Under the pieces are notes generated by a model. It worked only from the letters and a program-made list of their open reading frames with translations. It did not search any database and was not told the origin of the DNA. Made by a program: the position numbers and the translations under genes. A DNA stretch of 64,000 nucleotides from Symsagittifera roscoffensis (Eukaryota > Xenacoelomorpha > Acoela > Convolutidae): the NCBI RefSeq assembly GCF_963678635.1, contig NC_087064.1, positions 29,054,189 through 29,118,188 of the forward strand, given 5' to 3'. Shown here piece by piece: positions 44,190 to 57,599 of the stretch; positions within the stretch are counted from its first letter, which is position 1; each line of letters begins with the position of its first letter.

Positions 44190-45620
44190 TTGGTGTTGTC
44201 AGTACAGATAGTGAACTTATCTGCAGACAAATCTAGCTCCCGTAAAGTTACTTCCCGAGTTTTCTCTGCTTTGGCCTTGTGTTACCTAAGTTTTGTTACC
44301 TTGTGTCAAGCTCATGCTGTTCCAGATCAATCTCCATGTCCAGCGTGCTATTTGCCAGAATGTGTGCTCAGTTTTGATGACTTGCGAGTCTTTCCCTTTT
44401 TTTCGTCAACCACCATGCCCGTTATTTCTTTGCTCAACCTTTGCTGTTCTATCTTATCTATCAGTAAATTTTCACCAAAAGTGTCCATCTCCGTTATAAG
44501 CACCAGTGTTCCGGCGAGGGTACGTGTGGTTTTATGTTCTTATAACAGGCAGCCTTCACGGAAATCAGTCGATAGAATCTTCCCTGGTTATGGACCCCAG
44601 TACTTCGAAAGGATCTCTCCATTTCTTTAACAACTTCTTAAGGTAATTTGGGGAATTAGCTTCTGGAAAACTCGTACGTATTGACCCACTCAGTACGGTT
44701 CTGCATCTTTTGATCGAACTTCTTTTTTAGTCGCACCTGTGCTTGGGCTGTGTTTCGTCTGCAAAAATTATTTAATTCTTGCTGTCTCTAGATAGTTTTC
44801 CTCACACACACTTGAGGTGAGGCGCTCTTTCCCTCATATTTGAAAAAAAATGTCAGGTTCATCGCACTATTTTTCCAAGTGAGCATCATGACGAGAATGA
44901 TCCCAGTCGTGCAGATTTGGGTGCTGTTTTAGTCAACCACTTCTTGAAGAAAAACCCCAACCTGTGAATTATTGCAAGCAGTAAGCTCTTAAAATCTTTG
45001 CCAGTGTCCCATTATGTCTCTCGACCAAGCCATTGGTTTACGGTTGGAAGATTGTTGAATGAGCCTGTGCTACGGGCCATCTTTTCAGGAGCTACCTTGA
45101 CAAGTCTCCTTTAAACGCTTTACCATTGTCAGATTGAAATGCCATCGGAGAGCCATATTTTGAAATCCGGTGAGTTATCAAATGGTCACACTTTTCCTCA
45201 AATGAGGCAGTGTCACAAGGCACCGCTTCTGCCAATTTAGTGAAATGGTCTATCATGACAAGAATATGGTATTATGCCGTATTCGTCATACAGACATTTT
45301 GATGATTGATCTATATTGTTTCCTTAAATTTCGAGCTCTCGACTGATTTGAACTTAAGTTTCAGTTTTCTCGGTTCTTTCACTTTTAGATAGGGTATGCA
45401 CGCATTGACCCAACTTTCACAGGCTCTTCTCATCCCAAGCCAGTCAAAGTGATGAGCATCCTAAATTGTTTTTTTTTTCAGTCTCTTGTTGACTCATCTA
45501 TTCAAGCGACCTGAATAGTACTTCTTTTTAATTCAATTGCGGTAGCATATTGAAATTGTTTTTTATGGAAAAATTTTGCATGCGACTACTCCATCTGCTG
45601 TGTGATAAGATATTTCCTTT
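44190..45620 (-). pseudogene. Gypsy integrase and pol tail, unit 2
   Basis: Minus order from right to left: a decayed N-terminal zinc region (45620-45290), the core with MIDHFTKLAEAVPCDTAS (about 45260) and MAFQSDNGKAF carrying the second Asp, and the catalytic Glu helix NGLVERHNGTLAKILRAYCL. Then the C-terminal domain and the tail frame with NLLIDKIEQQRLSKEITG. Frameshifts and stops interrupt it, but the second catalytic Asp and the Glu are present. Confidence 0.75.
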
Positions 45621-46079
45621 TGTTCCTTGTAGAACTGGCTCAGGATCTTGTAGCTGTCTTCCTCTAGGTCTCCTTTATCCTTCTCCCCTGGCTCAATTCA
45701 CTTTGACAATTAACAGGGTCATTTTGTCGTTTCTCTGTTGTCTAGCGAGATCCGATAGCCTATAAATTGAGTTTACCTGCTAGTTAATGACTTTCAGTTG
45801 TCCGCAAAGGATCTCTGGGCAGAGATTTTTGGTATCTACCTTCAGCCTCATTCAAACTACTTGGCTCAAAAATTCTGCTTCGATGATCTGGTTCTAGATT
45901 ATTCCTCACAAGGCTATTGCAAAATAGTTGACTGAAGTTTTTCCTGGATACTGCCAGCAGTTCTAGTTATGCTTCATCAATGCTCTAGTTACTCTTCATA
46001 TTAGAGGTGCCTCATGCCGGGTCAGTCTCTTACTCGCTATCTCGACCTAAAAGCTTTTCTTTTAATAGAATATCGTAGT

Positions 46080-47083
46080 TGTTTTGTTTATCTTCTCCTC
46101 ATCTGCTAAGTTACTTCTGTATCCGTACTCGAACCATCCCCAAGGAAGTTTTCCTTATCCGGTCTCCTATTGATTGATTTTGACTCTCCCGACTCGTTTT
46201 CTGTACTAAACTCTGTCCATTCCTGATTGGATGCTACTTTTTTCTCCCTTTGCTTGAGCGAATTCTCACTCAATTTTCCCGCTGTAATTTGTTGACAAGG
46301 GATTGTATCAAATTATGGCATACTGTTTCACTCACGCCTATTGCTCCGATCAGCGCTTGATTCTTTTTCTTGGATGTTTCAAGATCTTGTGTTCAGTTTG
46401 CTTGTTCTGGTTGAGCTTATTGTGTTTCCGTGCCTGTCTGTCAACCTTGTATTTGTTTCCGTGGTGTCTATTCTCGACGAGTGATTTTCTTCTTCGATCG
46501 TTGGTTCGTTTGCTGACACCATTAACTCTGGTTTACTTCCTGCCAGGGTTTTGGTTAAGGTTTCTTCCCTTGGTTGTATTGGATGGTCCACTAACCGGTG
46601 GCTATGGATGGTGGTTATGGATGGTCTTCTGGTCGATGGAATAAAACCCTTCTTTTTAATTCGGGTCTGTCTGCTTCTTTCTTTTCCTGACGTTCATAAA
46701 AATAAGTTTTTTTTTGCTTAGGCTAACGGCATTTTGATTTTTGTCTCTCCTCCGGTGTTGAAACAGCATTTATGACCCTTTCAGGCGTACGATCCATCTG
46801 CAAATAGAGCTCTGATCCATGGAGTATGTCTTTAGTCATGAAAATGTCCTGTTATCTACCCGCAGTTTGAATGGCGCGCTGCCAAGGTATACCATTACAT
46901 CCCCTTAAACGTTATCACAGAGAACACCTCAGCTTTTGATGCTCCTTCCTTCAACTCGGTATCACTCAAGAATTTGCTCTCATTAACTATTGGTCTTGAA
47001 ACTCTTTTGTAAATCTGTTCCTGCTATTCGTGCAGTATGCCTGATACCGCTATCACCCAGGCATCTGTGTATTTAAGATTTAC
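46080..47083 (-). pseudogene. Acidic linker and RNase H relic, unit 2
   Basis: The frame 46591-46379 (MDHPIQPREETLTKTLAGSK, then NEPTIEEENHSSRIDTTETN) is the linker, longer than in unit 1. To its right the RNase H landmarks (SKFLSDTE region near 46965) are recognisable. The segment ends at the deletion junction near 47083. Confidence 0.5.
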
Positions 47084-47587
47084 ATGCGCTTCCCTTACAA
47101 TAGTCACAGCTCGCAAGCAAACTTTTTTCTTTTTCTCTCTGTCCTGTTTCCTTACTGGTACTTGCCAAAATGGGGAAGTTAAATCTGATGTTGTGAAGAA
47201 CTGGGCATTCCTTTATTTTGATAAACTTTCATACATTCCACGTATGGGACAGGCCTTCTTCACCGTAACGGATTTCAGATATCGAAAGTCAGATAAGATT
47301 CTCAATTGATCCCCTTTCTTTTTTGTCATCACTACCCCGCATGCCCACGGTGATATGGATGCTTCTATCAGATCATACTCCATTAATTATTTTTTGCATG
47401 CATTAGATTTGTGCGAGATCATACGCCTCGCATCCTCCCTGTGTGGCACCGCATGCGGCTCTAGTTCAATTTCATGTTGCACAAAATTGAAACAACCAAT
47501 GTCAGTCTTGTGCCTCACAAAATCATCCCTGTTTCTGATTTTCTTAAAAATATGACTTCGAGTCGTTCATCTCTTTTTTTGAACCTC
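47084..47587 (-). pseudogene. RT fingers fragment, unit 2
   Basis: Minus-strand remnant of the RT N-terminal block, equivalent to 40161-40655 of unit 1. The YMND block is missing because of the 47083 junction. The right end is the shared deletion junction at 47587. Confidence 0.6.
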
Positions 47588-48640
47588 AAGAGTGCGTCAA
47601 TTTTTGCTTGAAACTGTTTCATTATCTCCGATTTTTCTCAAATCATTTTGTGCAACCTGCGTTCTAGGTTTCTCAAGAATGCATCCATTAATTGGTAGCG
47701 ATTCTGCACTGCCTGCATGTCTTGTTTTAGTTTTTTTCCCTTTCTTTATCTGTTTTTTTTTCTTTTTTCTGGAGCAACGCGCCCAGTTTTTTCTTCGCTG
47801 ATTTTATCACCAGTAAAAACTTTCTAGGCCTTCGTGCTTGTAATGTCTGACCTTTTTTCAAAGTTGTTCTCGATCTTCAGTAGCCTTGTCTCTTTTCTGT
47901 GGAATTAAGTCCACTTTTCCCGAAATGTTTTACCAACTGTCATCAAAAGTGTATCTGTCACATGCATCAGAATTTAGAAGAACAATTCCTCTCATGAAGC
48001 ACTTACCCAGCTACTAACAATACACAAGTTATATATCATAACGTTGAAAAAAAATAACAGAATTTTAACCTTCTACTTAAGCGTTCAAAGCATTACTTTC
48101 GTGTTATCATGTAACATATTTTCTCAGTCTTAGCTACAGAATCCGATTGCCTTGCTCGTGTCATAACAAAATCTCAATCAAATTAGTTCACCTTAACGTA
48201 TTGTTTTCAGAGTTATGCTTCGGTTACGCTCATGACAAGTTCTAGCAGTTTAGGTTATTAGATTTTTGTTTTTCAAGCGATACTCAAGTAGTGTTTCTTG
48301 TAGAGATGTCCTGTTATTTCTGTTGCAGTTCTCCGGAGTTCAATCTGCCTCTATTGGGATCTTAGATCAGCATGAAAACTTCTTGCATCAGTCTTTTTTG
48401 TCTTATCATTTTTTTCAGTCTTAGAAAATCTCCTAGATGAGTGAGTGCTTCACTTTCGGGCTTTGCTTTTAGCCCACCCAGCTCTCTCACCTCTCATAGC
48501 CCGTTTTTTATTAAATTTTTGGGGGGATAAGACTAACCCCATTCCCGGACAAAAGTTTTTGTCAACGTTAACAACAGTATTTGCGCTTTTGATTCCTCGA
48601 TGATATTCGTAATGGTCAATCTTCTGCTATCCAGCCCGAT

Positions 48641-49735
48641 TTGGTGTTGTCAGTACAGATAGTGAACTTATCTGCAGACAAATCTAGCTCCCGTAAAGTT
48701 ACTTCCCGAGTTTTTTCTGCTTTGGCCTTGTGTTACCTAAGTTTTGTTACCTTGTGTCAAGCTCATGCTATTCCAGATCAATCTCCATGTCCAGCGTGCT
48801 ATTTGCCAGAATGTGTGATCAGTTTTGATGACTTGCGAGTCTTTCCCTTTTTTTCGTCAACCACCATGCCCGTTATTTCTTTGCTCAACCTTTGCTGTTC
48901 TATCTTATCTATCAGTAAATTTTCACCAAAAGTGTTCATCTCCGTTATAAGCACCAGTGTTCCGGCGAGGGTACGTGTGGTTTTATGTTCTTATATCAGG
49001 CAGCCTTCACGGAAATCAGTCGATAGAATCTTCCCTGGTTATGGACCCCAGTACTTCGAAAGGATCTCTCCATTTCTTTAACAACTTCTTAAGGTAATTT
49101 GGGGAATTAGCTTCTGGAAAACTCGTACGTATTGACCCACTCAGTACGGTTCTGCATCTTTTGATCGAACTTCTTTTTTAGTCGCACCTGTGCTTGGGCT
49201 GTGTTTCGTCTGCAAAAATTATTTAATTCTTGCTGTCTCTAGATAGTTTTCCTCACACACACTTGAGGTGAGGTGCTCTTTCCCTCATATTTGAAAAAAA
49301 ATGTCAGGTTCATCGCCCTATTTTTCCAAGTGAGCATCATGAAGAGAATGATCCCAGTCGTGCAGATTTGGGTGCTGTTTTAGTCAACCACTTCTTGAAG
49401 AAAAACCCCAACCTGTGAATTATTGCAAGCAGTAAGCTCTTAAAATCTTTGCCAATGTCCCATTATGTCTCTCGACCAAGCCATTGGTTTACGGTTGGAA
49501 GATTGTTGAATTAGCCTGTGCTACGGGCCATCTTTTCAGGAGCTACCTTGACAAGTCTCCTTTAAACGCTTTACCATTGTCAGATTGAAATGCCATCGAA
49601 GAGCCATATTTTGAAATCCGGTGAGTTATCAAATGGTCACACTTTTCCTCAAATGAGGCAGTGTCACAAGGCACCGCTTCTGCCAGTTTAGTGAAATGGT
49701 CTATCATGACAAGAATATGGTATTATGCCGTATTC
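48641..49735 (-). pseudogene. Gypsy integrase core and tail, unit 3
   Basis: Near copy of unit 2's 44190-45285 at a roughly constant offset of about 4.45 kb, with the same frameshifts. That indicates the damage predates the duplication. The zinc region is deleted. Confidence 0.75.
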
Positions 49736-50514
49736 GTCATACAGACATTTTGATGATTGATCTATATTGTTTCCTTAAATTTCAAGCTCTCGACTGATTT
49801 GAACTTAAGTTTCAGTTTTCTCGGTCTTGGTGGTAGTTATGGATGGTCTTCTGGTCGATGGAACAAAACCCTTCTTTTTAAATCGGGTCTGTCTGCTTCT
49901 TTCTTTTCCTGACGTTCATAAAAATAAGTTTTTTTTTTGCTTAGGCTATCGGCATTTTGATTTTTGTCTCTCCTGCGGTGTTCAAACAGCATTTATACCC
50001 CTTTCAGGCGTACGATCCATCTGCAAATAGAGCTTTGATACATGGAGTATGTCTTTAGTCATGAAAATGCCCTGTTGTCTACCCGCATTTTGAATGGCGC
50101 GCTGCCAAAGTATACCATTACATCCCCTTAAACGTTATCACAGAGAACACCTCAGCTTTTGATGCTCCTTACTTTAACTCGGTATCACTCAAGAATTTGC
50201 TCTCATAAACTATTGGTCTTGGAACTCTTTTGTAAATCTGTTTCTGCTATTCGTGCAGTATGCCTGATACCACTACCACCCAGGCATCTGTGTATTTAAG
50301 ATTTACATGCAATTCTTTGTCGTCATGACTCAAATAATGGCTTCGCATAGCTCAGCTTTTTATTTCTGGAACGCCTCTTCCGCTCGATCATTGCTCGTAA
50401 GTTTTTTTTCCCGTGTGCTTCATGAGCTGCTGAATCTGATAAATTTAATTAGTGTATCCTTCGATGAGCTCCCTATACTCTATCGCGAATCCCTTAAAGC
50501 TCATCCGCTGGTTT

Positions 50515-51305
50515 TCACTTCGACTTCAACGTCGAGACAGCCTGTACCGCATCTGGATCTGGTCTTATTCCATGTTTATCGACCCTCCTCCTTAAGTATT
50601 TAATCGAGTCCTTCAAAATCTTGCGCTTTGACGGTTTTCTTTTTCGAATCGCTCTTTTTATGCAGGCAATCACTTTATCCAGTCGTTTCGTATGATCGTC
50701 ATGTGGTGTGGCAATTACGACATCGTTCATGTAGCAAATTTCCATTTTTCATTAAAACCCATGTCAGGGCTTGTGATGTGGGGTTGCATAGTCCGAACAG
50801 GATGCGCTTCCCTTACAATAGTCACAGCTCGCAAGCAAACTTTTTTCTTTTTCTCTCTGTCCTGTTTCCTTACTGGTACTTGCCAAAATGGGGAAATTAA
50901 ATCTGATGTTGTGAAGAACTGGGCATTCCTTTATTTTGATAAACTTTCATACATTCCACGTATGGGACAGGCCTTCTTCACCGTAACGGATTTCAGATAT
51001 CGAAAGTCAGATAAGATTCTCAATTGATCCACTTTCTTTTTTGTCATCACTATCCCGCATGCCCACGGTGATATGGATGCTTCTATCAGGTCATACTCCA
51101 TTAGTTATTTTTTGCATGCATTAGATTTGTGCGAGATCATACGCCTCGCATCCTCCCTGTGTGGCACCGCATGCGGCTCTAGTTCAATTTCATGTTCCAC
51201 AAAATTGAAACAACCAATGTCAGTCTTGTGCCTCACAAAATCATCCCTGTTTCTGATTTTCTTAAAAATATGACTTCGAGTCGTTCATCTCTTTTTTTGA
51301 ACCTC
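50515..51305 (-). pseudogene. Gypsy reverse transcriptase, unit 3
   Basis: Frame 50745-50515 begins MEICYMNDVVIATPHDD: the active site is again YMND (Asn codon 50725-50727). The fingers region follows to the right, with extra damage from a short deletion near 50775. Confidence 0.8.
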
Positions 51306-52331
51306 AAGAGTGCGTCAAGTTTTGCTTGAAACTGTTTCATTATCTCCAATTTTTCTCAAATCATTTTTTGCAACCTGCGTTCTAGGTTTCTCAAGAATGC
51401 ATCCATTAATTGGTAGCGATTCTGCACTGCCTGCATGTCTTTTTTAGTTTTTTCCCTTTCTTTATTTGTTTTTTTTTTCTTTTTTCTGGAGCAACGCGCC
51501 CAGTTTTTTCTTCGCTGATTTTATCACCAGTAAAAAAAAGGCCTTCGTGCTTGTAATGTCTGACCTTTTTTCAAAGTTGTTCTCGATCTTCAGCCTTGTC
51601 TCTTTTCTGTGGAAATAAGTCCACTTTTCCCGAAACTTTTTACCAACTGTCATCAAAAGTGTATCTGTCACATGCATCAGAATTTAAAAGAACAATTCCT
51701 CTCATGAGGCACTTACCCAGCTTTAAACAATACACAAATTATATATCATAACGTTGAAAAAAATATCAACATAATTTTAACCTGATACTTAAGCATTCAA
51801 AGCATTGCTTTCGTGTTATCATTTAACATATTTTCCCAGTCTTAGCTACAGAATCCGATTGCCTTGCTCGTGTCATAACAAAATCTCAATCAAATTAGTT
51901 CACCTTAACGTATTGTTTTCAGAGTTATTCTTCGGTTACGCTCATGACAAGTTCTAGCAGTTTAGGTTATTAGATTTTTGTTTTTCAAGCGATACTCAAG
52001 TAGTGTTTCTTGTAGAGATGTCCTGTTATTTCTGTTGCAGTTCTCCGGAGTTCAATCTGCCTCTATTGGGATCTTAGATCAGCATGGAAACTTCTTGCAT
52101 CAGTCTTTTTTGTAGAAAATCTCCTAGACGAGTGAGTGCTTCACTTTCGGGCTTTGCTTTTAGCCCACCCAGCTCTCTCACCTCTCATAGCCCCTTTTTT
52201 ATTAAGTTTTTGTGGGGATAAGACTAACCCCATTCCCGGACAAAAGTTTTTGTCAACGTTAACAACAGTATTTGCGCTTTTGATTCCTCGATGGTATTCG
52301 TAATGGTCAATCTTCTGCTATCCAGCCCGAT

Positions 52332-53730
52332 TTGGTGTTGTCAGTACAGATAATGAACTTATCTGCAGACAAATCTAGCTCCCGTAAAGTTACTTCCCGA
52401 GTTTTCTCTGCTTTGGCCTTGTGTTACCTAAGTTTTGTTACCTTGTGTCAAGCTCATGCTGTTCCAGATCAATCTCCATGTCCAGCGTGCTATTTGCCAG
52501 AATGTATGATCAGTTTTGATGACTTGCGAGTCTTTCCCTTTTTCTACAACCACCATGCCCGTTATTTCTTTGCTCAACCTTTGCTGTCCTATCTTATCTA
52601 TCAGTAAATTTTCACCAAAAGTGTTCATCTCCGTTGTAAGCACCAGTGTTCCGGCGAGGGTACGTGTGGTTTTATGTTCTTATAACAGGCAGCCTTCACG
52701 GAAATCAGTCGATAGAATCTTCCCTGGTTATGGACCCCAGTACTTCGAAAGGATCTCTCCATTTCTTTAACAACTTTTTAAGGTAATTTGGGGAATTAGC
52801 TCCTGGAAAACTCGTACGTATTGACCCACTCAGTACGGTACTGCTCATATGATCTTTTGATCGAACTTCTTTTTTAGTCGCACCTGTGCTTGGGCTGTGT
52901 TTCGTCTGCAAAAATTATTTAATTCTTGCTGTCTCTAGATAGGTTTCCGCACACATACTTGAGGTGAGGTGCTCTTTCCCTCATATTTGAAAAAAAAATG
53001 TCAGGTTCATCGCCCTATTTTTCCAAGTGAGCATCATGAAGAGAATGATCCCAGTCGTGCAGATTTGGGTGCTGTTGATCTGTGAATTATTGCAAGCAGT
53101 AAGCTCTTAAAATCTTTGCCAGTGTCCCATTATGTCTCTCGACCAAGCCATTGGTTTACGGTTGGAAGATTGTTGAATGAGCCTGTGCTACGGGCCATCT
53201 TTTCAGGAGCTACCTTGACAAGTCTCCTTTTAAACGCTTTACCATTGTCAGATTGAAATGCCATCGGAGAGCCATATTTTGAAATCCGGTGAGTTATCAA
53301 GTGGTCACACTTTTCCTCAAATGAGGCAGTGTCACAAGGCACCGCTTCTGCCAACTTAGTGAAATGGTCTATCATGACAAGAATATGGTATTATGCCGTA
53401 TTCGTCATACAGACATTTTGATGATTGATCTATATTGTTTCCTTAAATTTTGAGCTCTCGACTGATTTGAACTTAAGTTTCAGTTTTCTCGGTTCTTTCA
53501 CTTTTAGATAGGGTATGCACGCATTGACCCAACTTTCACAGGCTCTTCTCATCCCAAGCCAGTCAAAGTGATGAGGATCATAAATTGTTTTTTTTCAGTC
53601 TCCTGTTGACTCATCTGATCAAGCGACCTGAATCGTACTTCCATTTAATTCAATTGCGGTAGCATATTGATATTGTTTTTTATGGAAAAATTTTGCATGC
53701 GACTACTCCATCTGCTGTGTGATAAGATAT
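52332..53730 (-). pseudogene. Gypsy integrase and pol tail, unit 4
   Basis: Frame 53375-53130 holds MIDHFTKLAEAVPCDTASF and MAFQSDNGKAFKRRLVKV. Frame 52911-52705 holds the C-terminal NYLKKLLKKWRDPFEVLG, where the usual GPF is DPF. The tail frame 52643-52428 contains NTFGENLLIDKIGQQRLSK. A T-run insertion relative to unit 2 shifts the core frame after the second Asp. Confidence 0.75.
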
Positions 53731-54227
53731 TTCCTTTTGTTCCTTGTAGAACTGGCTCTGGATCTTGTAGCTGTCTTCTTCTAGGTCTCTTTTATCCTTC
53801 TCCCCTGGCTCAATTCACTTTGACAATTAACAGGGTCATTTTGTCGTTTCTCTGTTGTCTAACGAGATCCGATAACCTATAATTTGAGTTTACCTACTAT
53901 TTAATGACTTTCAGTTGTCCGCAAAGGATCTCTGGGCAGAGATTTTTGGTGTCTACCTTCAGCCTCATTCAAACTACTTGGCTCAAAGATTCTGCTTTGA
54001 TGATCTGGTTCTAGATTATTTCTCACAAGGCTATTGCAAAATAGTTGACTGAACGTTTTCATGGCTACTGCCAGCAGTACTAGTTTCGCTTCATCAATGC
54101 TCTAATCACTCTTCATATCAAAGGTACCTGATGCCGGATCAGTCTCTTACTCTCTATCTCGACCTAAAAGCTTTTCTTTCAATAAAATATTGTAGTTGTT
54201 TCGTTTATCTTCTCCTCATCTGCTAAG

Positions 54228-54708
54228 TTAATTTCTGTATCCGTACTCGAACCATCCCCAAAGAGTTTTCCTTATCCGGTCTCTTATTGTTTGATTTTGA
54301 CTCTCCCGACTCGTTTTCTGTACTAAACTCTGTCCATTCCTGATTGGATGCTTTTTTTTTCTCCCTTTGCTTGAGCGAATTCTCACTGAATTTTCCCGCT
54401 GTAATTTGTTGACAAAGGATTGTATCAAATTATGGCATACTGTTTCACTCACGCCTATTGCTCCGATCAGCGCTTGATTCTTTTTCTTGGATGTTTCAAG
54501 ATCTTGTGTTCAGTTTGCTTGTTCTGGTTGAGCTTATTGTGTTTCCGTGCCTGTCTGTCAACCTTGTATTTGTTTCCGTGGTGTCTATTCTCGACGATTG
54601 ATTTTCTTCTTCGATCGTTGGTTCGTTTGCTGACACCATTAACTCTGGTTTACTTCCTGCCAGGGTTTTGATTAAGGTTTCTTCCCTTGGTTGTATTGGA
54701 TGGTCCAC
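54228..54708 (-). pseudogene. Acidic linker, unit 4
   Basis: Two minus frames, 54452-54228 and 54708-54496. The second is nearly identical to the unit 2 frame at 46379 (MDHPIQPREETLIKTLAGSK). Both lie between RNase H and integrase. Confidence 0.5.
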
Positions 54709-54899
54709 TAACCGGTGGCTATGGATGGTGGTTATGGATGGTCTTCTGGTCGATGGAATAAAACCCTTCTTTTTAAATCGGGTCTGTCTGCTTCTTTCTT
54801 TTCCTGACGTTCATAAAAATAAGTTTTTTTTTGCTTAGGCTATCGGCATTTTGATTTTTGTCTCTCCTCCGGTGTTCAAACAGCATTTATACCCCTTTC

Positions 54900-55400
54900 A
54901 GGCGTACGATCCATCTGCAAATAGAGCTCTGATCCATGGAGTATGTCTTTAGTCATGAAAATGCCCTGTTGTCTACCCGCAGTTTGAATGGCGCGCTGCC
55001 AAGGTATACCATTACATCTCCTTAAACGCAGAGAACACCTCTGCCTTTGGTGCTCCTTACTTCAACTCGGTATCAGTCAAAAATTTGCTCTCATAAACTA
55101 TTTGTCTTGAAACTCTTTTGTAAATATGTTCCTGCTATTCGTGCAGTATGCCTGATACCGCTACCACCCAGGCATCTGTGTATTTAAGATTTACATGCAA
55201 TTCTTTGTCGTCATGACTCAAACAATGGCTTCGCATAGCTCAGCTTTTTGTTTCTGGAACGCCTCTTCCGCTCGATCATTGCTCGTAAGTTTTTTTCCCG
55301 TGTGCTTCATGAGCTGCTGAATCTGATAAATTTAATTAGTATATTCTTCGATGAGATCCCTATACTCTATCGCGAATCCCTTAAAGCTCATCCGCTGGTT
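54900..55400 (-). pseudogene. RNase H relic, unit 4
   Basis: Equivalent to 39300-39850 of unit 1. The 'IVYESKF' block is recognisable near 55090 on the minus strand, with stops on both sides. Confidence 0.55.
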
Positions 55401-55401
55401 T

Positions 55402-56110
55402 TCACTTCGACTTCAACGTCGAGAAAGTCTGTACCGCATCTGGATCTGGTTTTATTCGATGTTTATCGACCATCCTCCTTAAGTATTTAATCGAGTCATT
55501 CAAAATCTTGCGCTTTGACGGTTTTCTTATTCGAATCGCTCTTTTTATGCAGGCAATCACTTCGTCCAGTCGTTTCATATGATCGCCATGTGGTGTGGCG
55601 ATTACGACATCGTTCATGTAGCAATTTCCATATTTCTTCAATACCCATGTCAGGGCTTGTGACATCAATCACTGGAATGCTGATGTAGGGTTGCATAGTC
55701 CGAACAGGATGCGCTTCCCTTACAATAGTCACAGCTCGTAAGCAAATTTTTTTCTTTTTCTCTCTGTCCTGTTTCCTTACTGGTTCTTGCCAAAATTGGA
55801 AAATTAAATCTGATGTTGTGAAGAACTGGGCATTCCTTTATTTGGATAAATTTTCACACATTCCACATATGGGACAGGCCTCCTTCATCGTAACGGAGTT
55901 CAGATATCGAAAGTCAGATAAGATTCTCAATTAATCCCCTTTCTTTTTTGTCATCACTACCCCGCATGCCCACGGTGATATGGATGCTTCTATCAGGTCA
56001 TACACCATTAATTATTTTTTGCATGCATCAGATTTGTGCGAGATCATACGCCTCGCATCCTCCCTGTGTGGCACCGCATGAGGCTCTAGTTCAACTTCAT
56101 GTTCCACAAA
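55402..56110 (-). pseudogene. Gypsy reverse transcriptase, unit 4
   Basis: Frame 55668-55402 has GNCYMNDVVIATPHGDH (Asn codon 55612-55614) and the palm/thumb helix. The overlapping frame 55732-55496 is its shadow. The fingers block lies to the right, to about 56110, and is frame-broken. Confidence 0.85.
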
Positions 56111-56559
56111 ATTGAAACAACCAATGTCAGTCTTGTGCCTCACAAAATCGTCCCTGTTTCTGATTTTCTTAAAATTATGACTTCGAGTCGTTCATCTCTT
56201 TTTTTGAACCTTAAGTGTTTTGTCTCTGTTAATCGCGGCTTATCCATATCCATTTCCAATGGGTTGGTCTCTCAGCAAAGTTTCAACAATTCGACAGGCT
56301 ATCAATGGACTCTCATTTGTATGAAAACTGTTTCTGGAGCAGGATTTAATTCTCCTTTACCCTTCTAGAAAGAGCCCTTTTCCTTTTGATTTGATCATTC
56401 AATCAATTCATGCAGTTTCTTTTAATGAGAAGAACTTTTCTAATTTTGCAGCATTTTGACTATTGGGATTGAGCGCAACGCATTTTTGTTTTTCATAACT
56501 TAATTAAAGGAATTTTTTAATTTTCAAGATCACGATTGCTTTCAAAATTTAGCCCCTAG

Positions 56560-57000
56560 ACTTACCATATAATTCAAAAATACCAAAGCTTTCCGCTCGT
56601 TACTCATTGTTAAATTTACTGGTTTCACAGCACTTTTCTTTTCTGGATCTCAAGTCTTGAACGTGGCACTGTTGATGTCAATAGTGACGTCGAAATTCGT
56701 GATAAAGTTTTATCCTAGTATGTATTTGTCTAATTTTTCTAGCTCTTCCATGACCAAGAAGCTCATCTATAGGTTTCTTCCTGCATATTCAAGGCCAGAA
56801 TCGGATTCCTTCCCATAACGCGTCGGTTGCCTTTGTTTGCCGCTGCCAGTCGTATACTACACTCAATCAGCACTCTTTCGTCGAATCCCATCCGGGACCA
56901 TGTTTCAATTAGCATCACGCTCAAGACTATCCCTGTGTCCGATAGGCCTTTCAAGGAGTTTTCATTCCTTTCATAAACAGTATTCGGGCTCTCACCTCTG
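56560..57000 (-). pseudogene. Gypsy retropepsin, unit 4
   Basis: Frame 56954-56763 has KGLSDTGIVLSVMLIETWSR, so the DTG triad is kept though the preceding Leu is Ser. The C-terminal 'ILG' block is broken by substitutions near 56700. Confidence 0.7.
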
Positions 57001-57257
57001 CTTCTGTGCTTAAATCTATGACATCTTTTTCTAACTTGAAGCTATATTTTTTTTCTCTGACTTTGAGCTTCTCTTGTCCTTTGAATACTTGACCAGCTAA
57101 GTCTTCATCACAGACTAATATCGTCTTTGTATAGATCTTTATTCAATCTATGCTCAGCATATATGGTTATGCAACATGTGCTTCATTATAGCAACCACTG
57201 ATCGATATGGTTGCCCCCTTTCGTTGATAGTAAGGTCCGCATGGGTGACGAGGTTGT

Positions 57258-57539
57258 TTATGGCCTTAGAGACATCAAGTAATCAGCGTATATGTCTATA
57301 TGCATCAGTGTCTGATCCCTTAATTCATTTAAATTTCGGAGTACTTCGTAACCTGAAACTGTTATTATTGAAATTATTCGGCAACCGATCTTGTTTATGC
57401 CAAACGGTCTTCCCGTTACAACCTTCATTGAGTTGAAGGTTCCAGTTTTCGTATTTATCGCCTCCTTTGTATTTGGCTCCACCGTGCTTGAGAGTGAGAT
57501 CTGAGTGTTCAAAATTGGTCTTTCGATCTCTAGTTTCAA
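57258..57539 (-). pseudogene. Gag-protease linker ORF, unit 4
   Basis: 93 codons, same length as 41702-41983, with KTGTFNSMKVVTGRPFGINK. Identical in the translation to the copy at 63657-63938. Confidence 0.55.
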
Positions 57540-57599
57540 GATTTTTTCGTTTCTTGGTGGGAAAAATTGTAGTTTTTTCTTCTGACTTTGATAATGGCG

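Larger units (their letters stand above)
43854..48282 (-). mobile_element. Ty3/gypsy array unit 2, internally deleted
   Basis: About 4.4 kb. Same order as unit 1, but most of RT is lost at a junction near 47083 (TTTAAGATTTACATGC joined to GCTTCCCTTACAATAG). Everything from the start of RT through protease to the start of gag is lost at 47587, where the RT-side sequence GAACCT is joined to CAAGAGTGCGTC of the leader. The second junction is shared with unit 3. Confidence 0.85.
48283..51996 (-). mobile_element. Ty3/gypsy array unit 3, internally deleted
   Basis: About 3.7 kb. It shares with unit 2 the junction that fuses RT-side GAACCT to the leader CAAGAGTGCGTC (here at 51305). It has its own deletion near 49826 (TTTTCTCGGT joined to CTTGGTGGTAG), which removes the integrase N-terminus and most of the linker. 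A third, small deletion near 50775 lies upstream of the YMND block. Confidence 0.85.

Noticed and set aside
44190-44630. 146-codon plus-strand ORF repeated at 48641 and, shortened, at 52332
   Set aside because: Its reverse strand encodes the pol tail and integrase C-terminus in the right order; the plus frame is an antisense shadow that persists because the units are duplicates.
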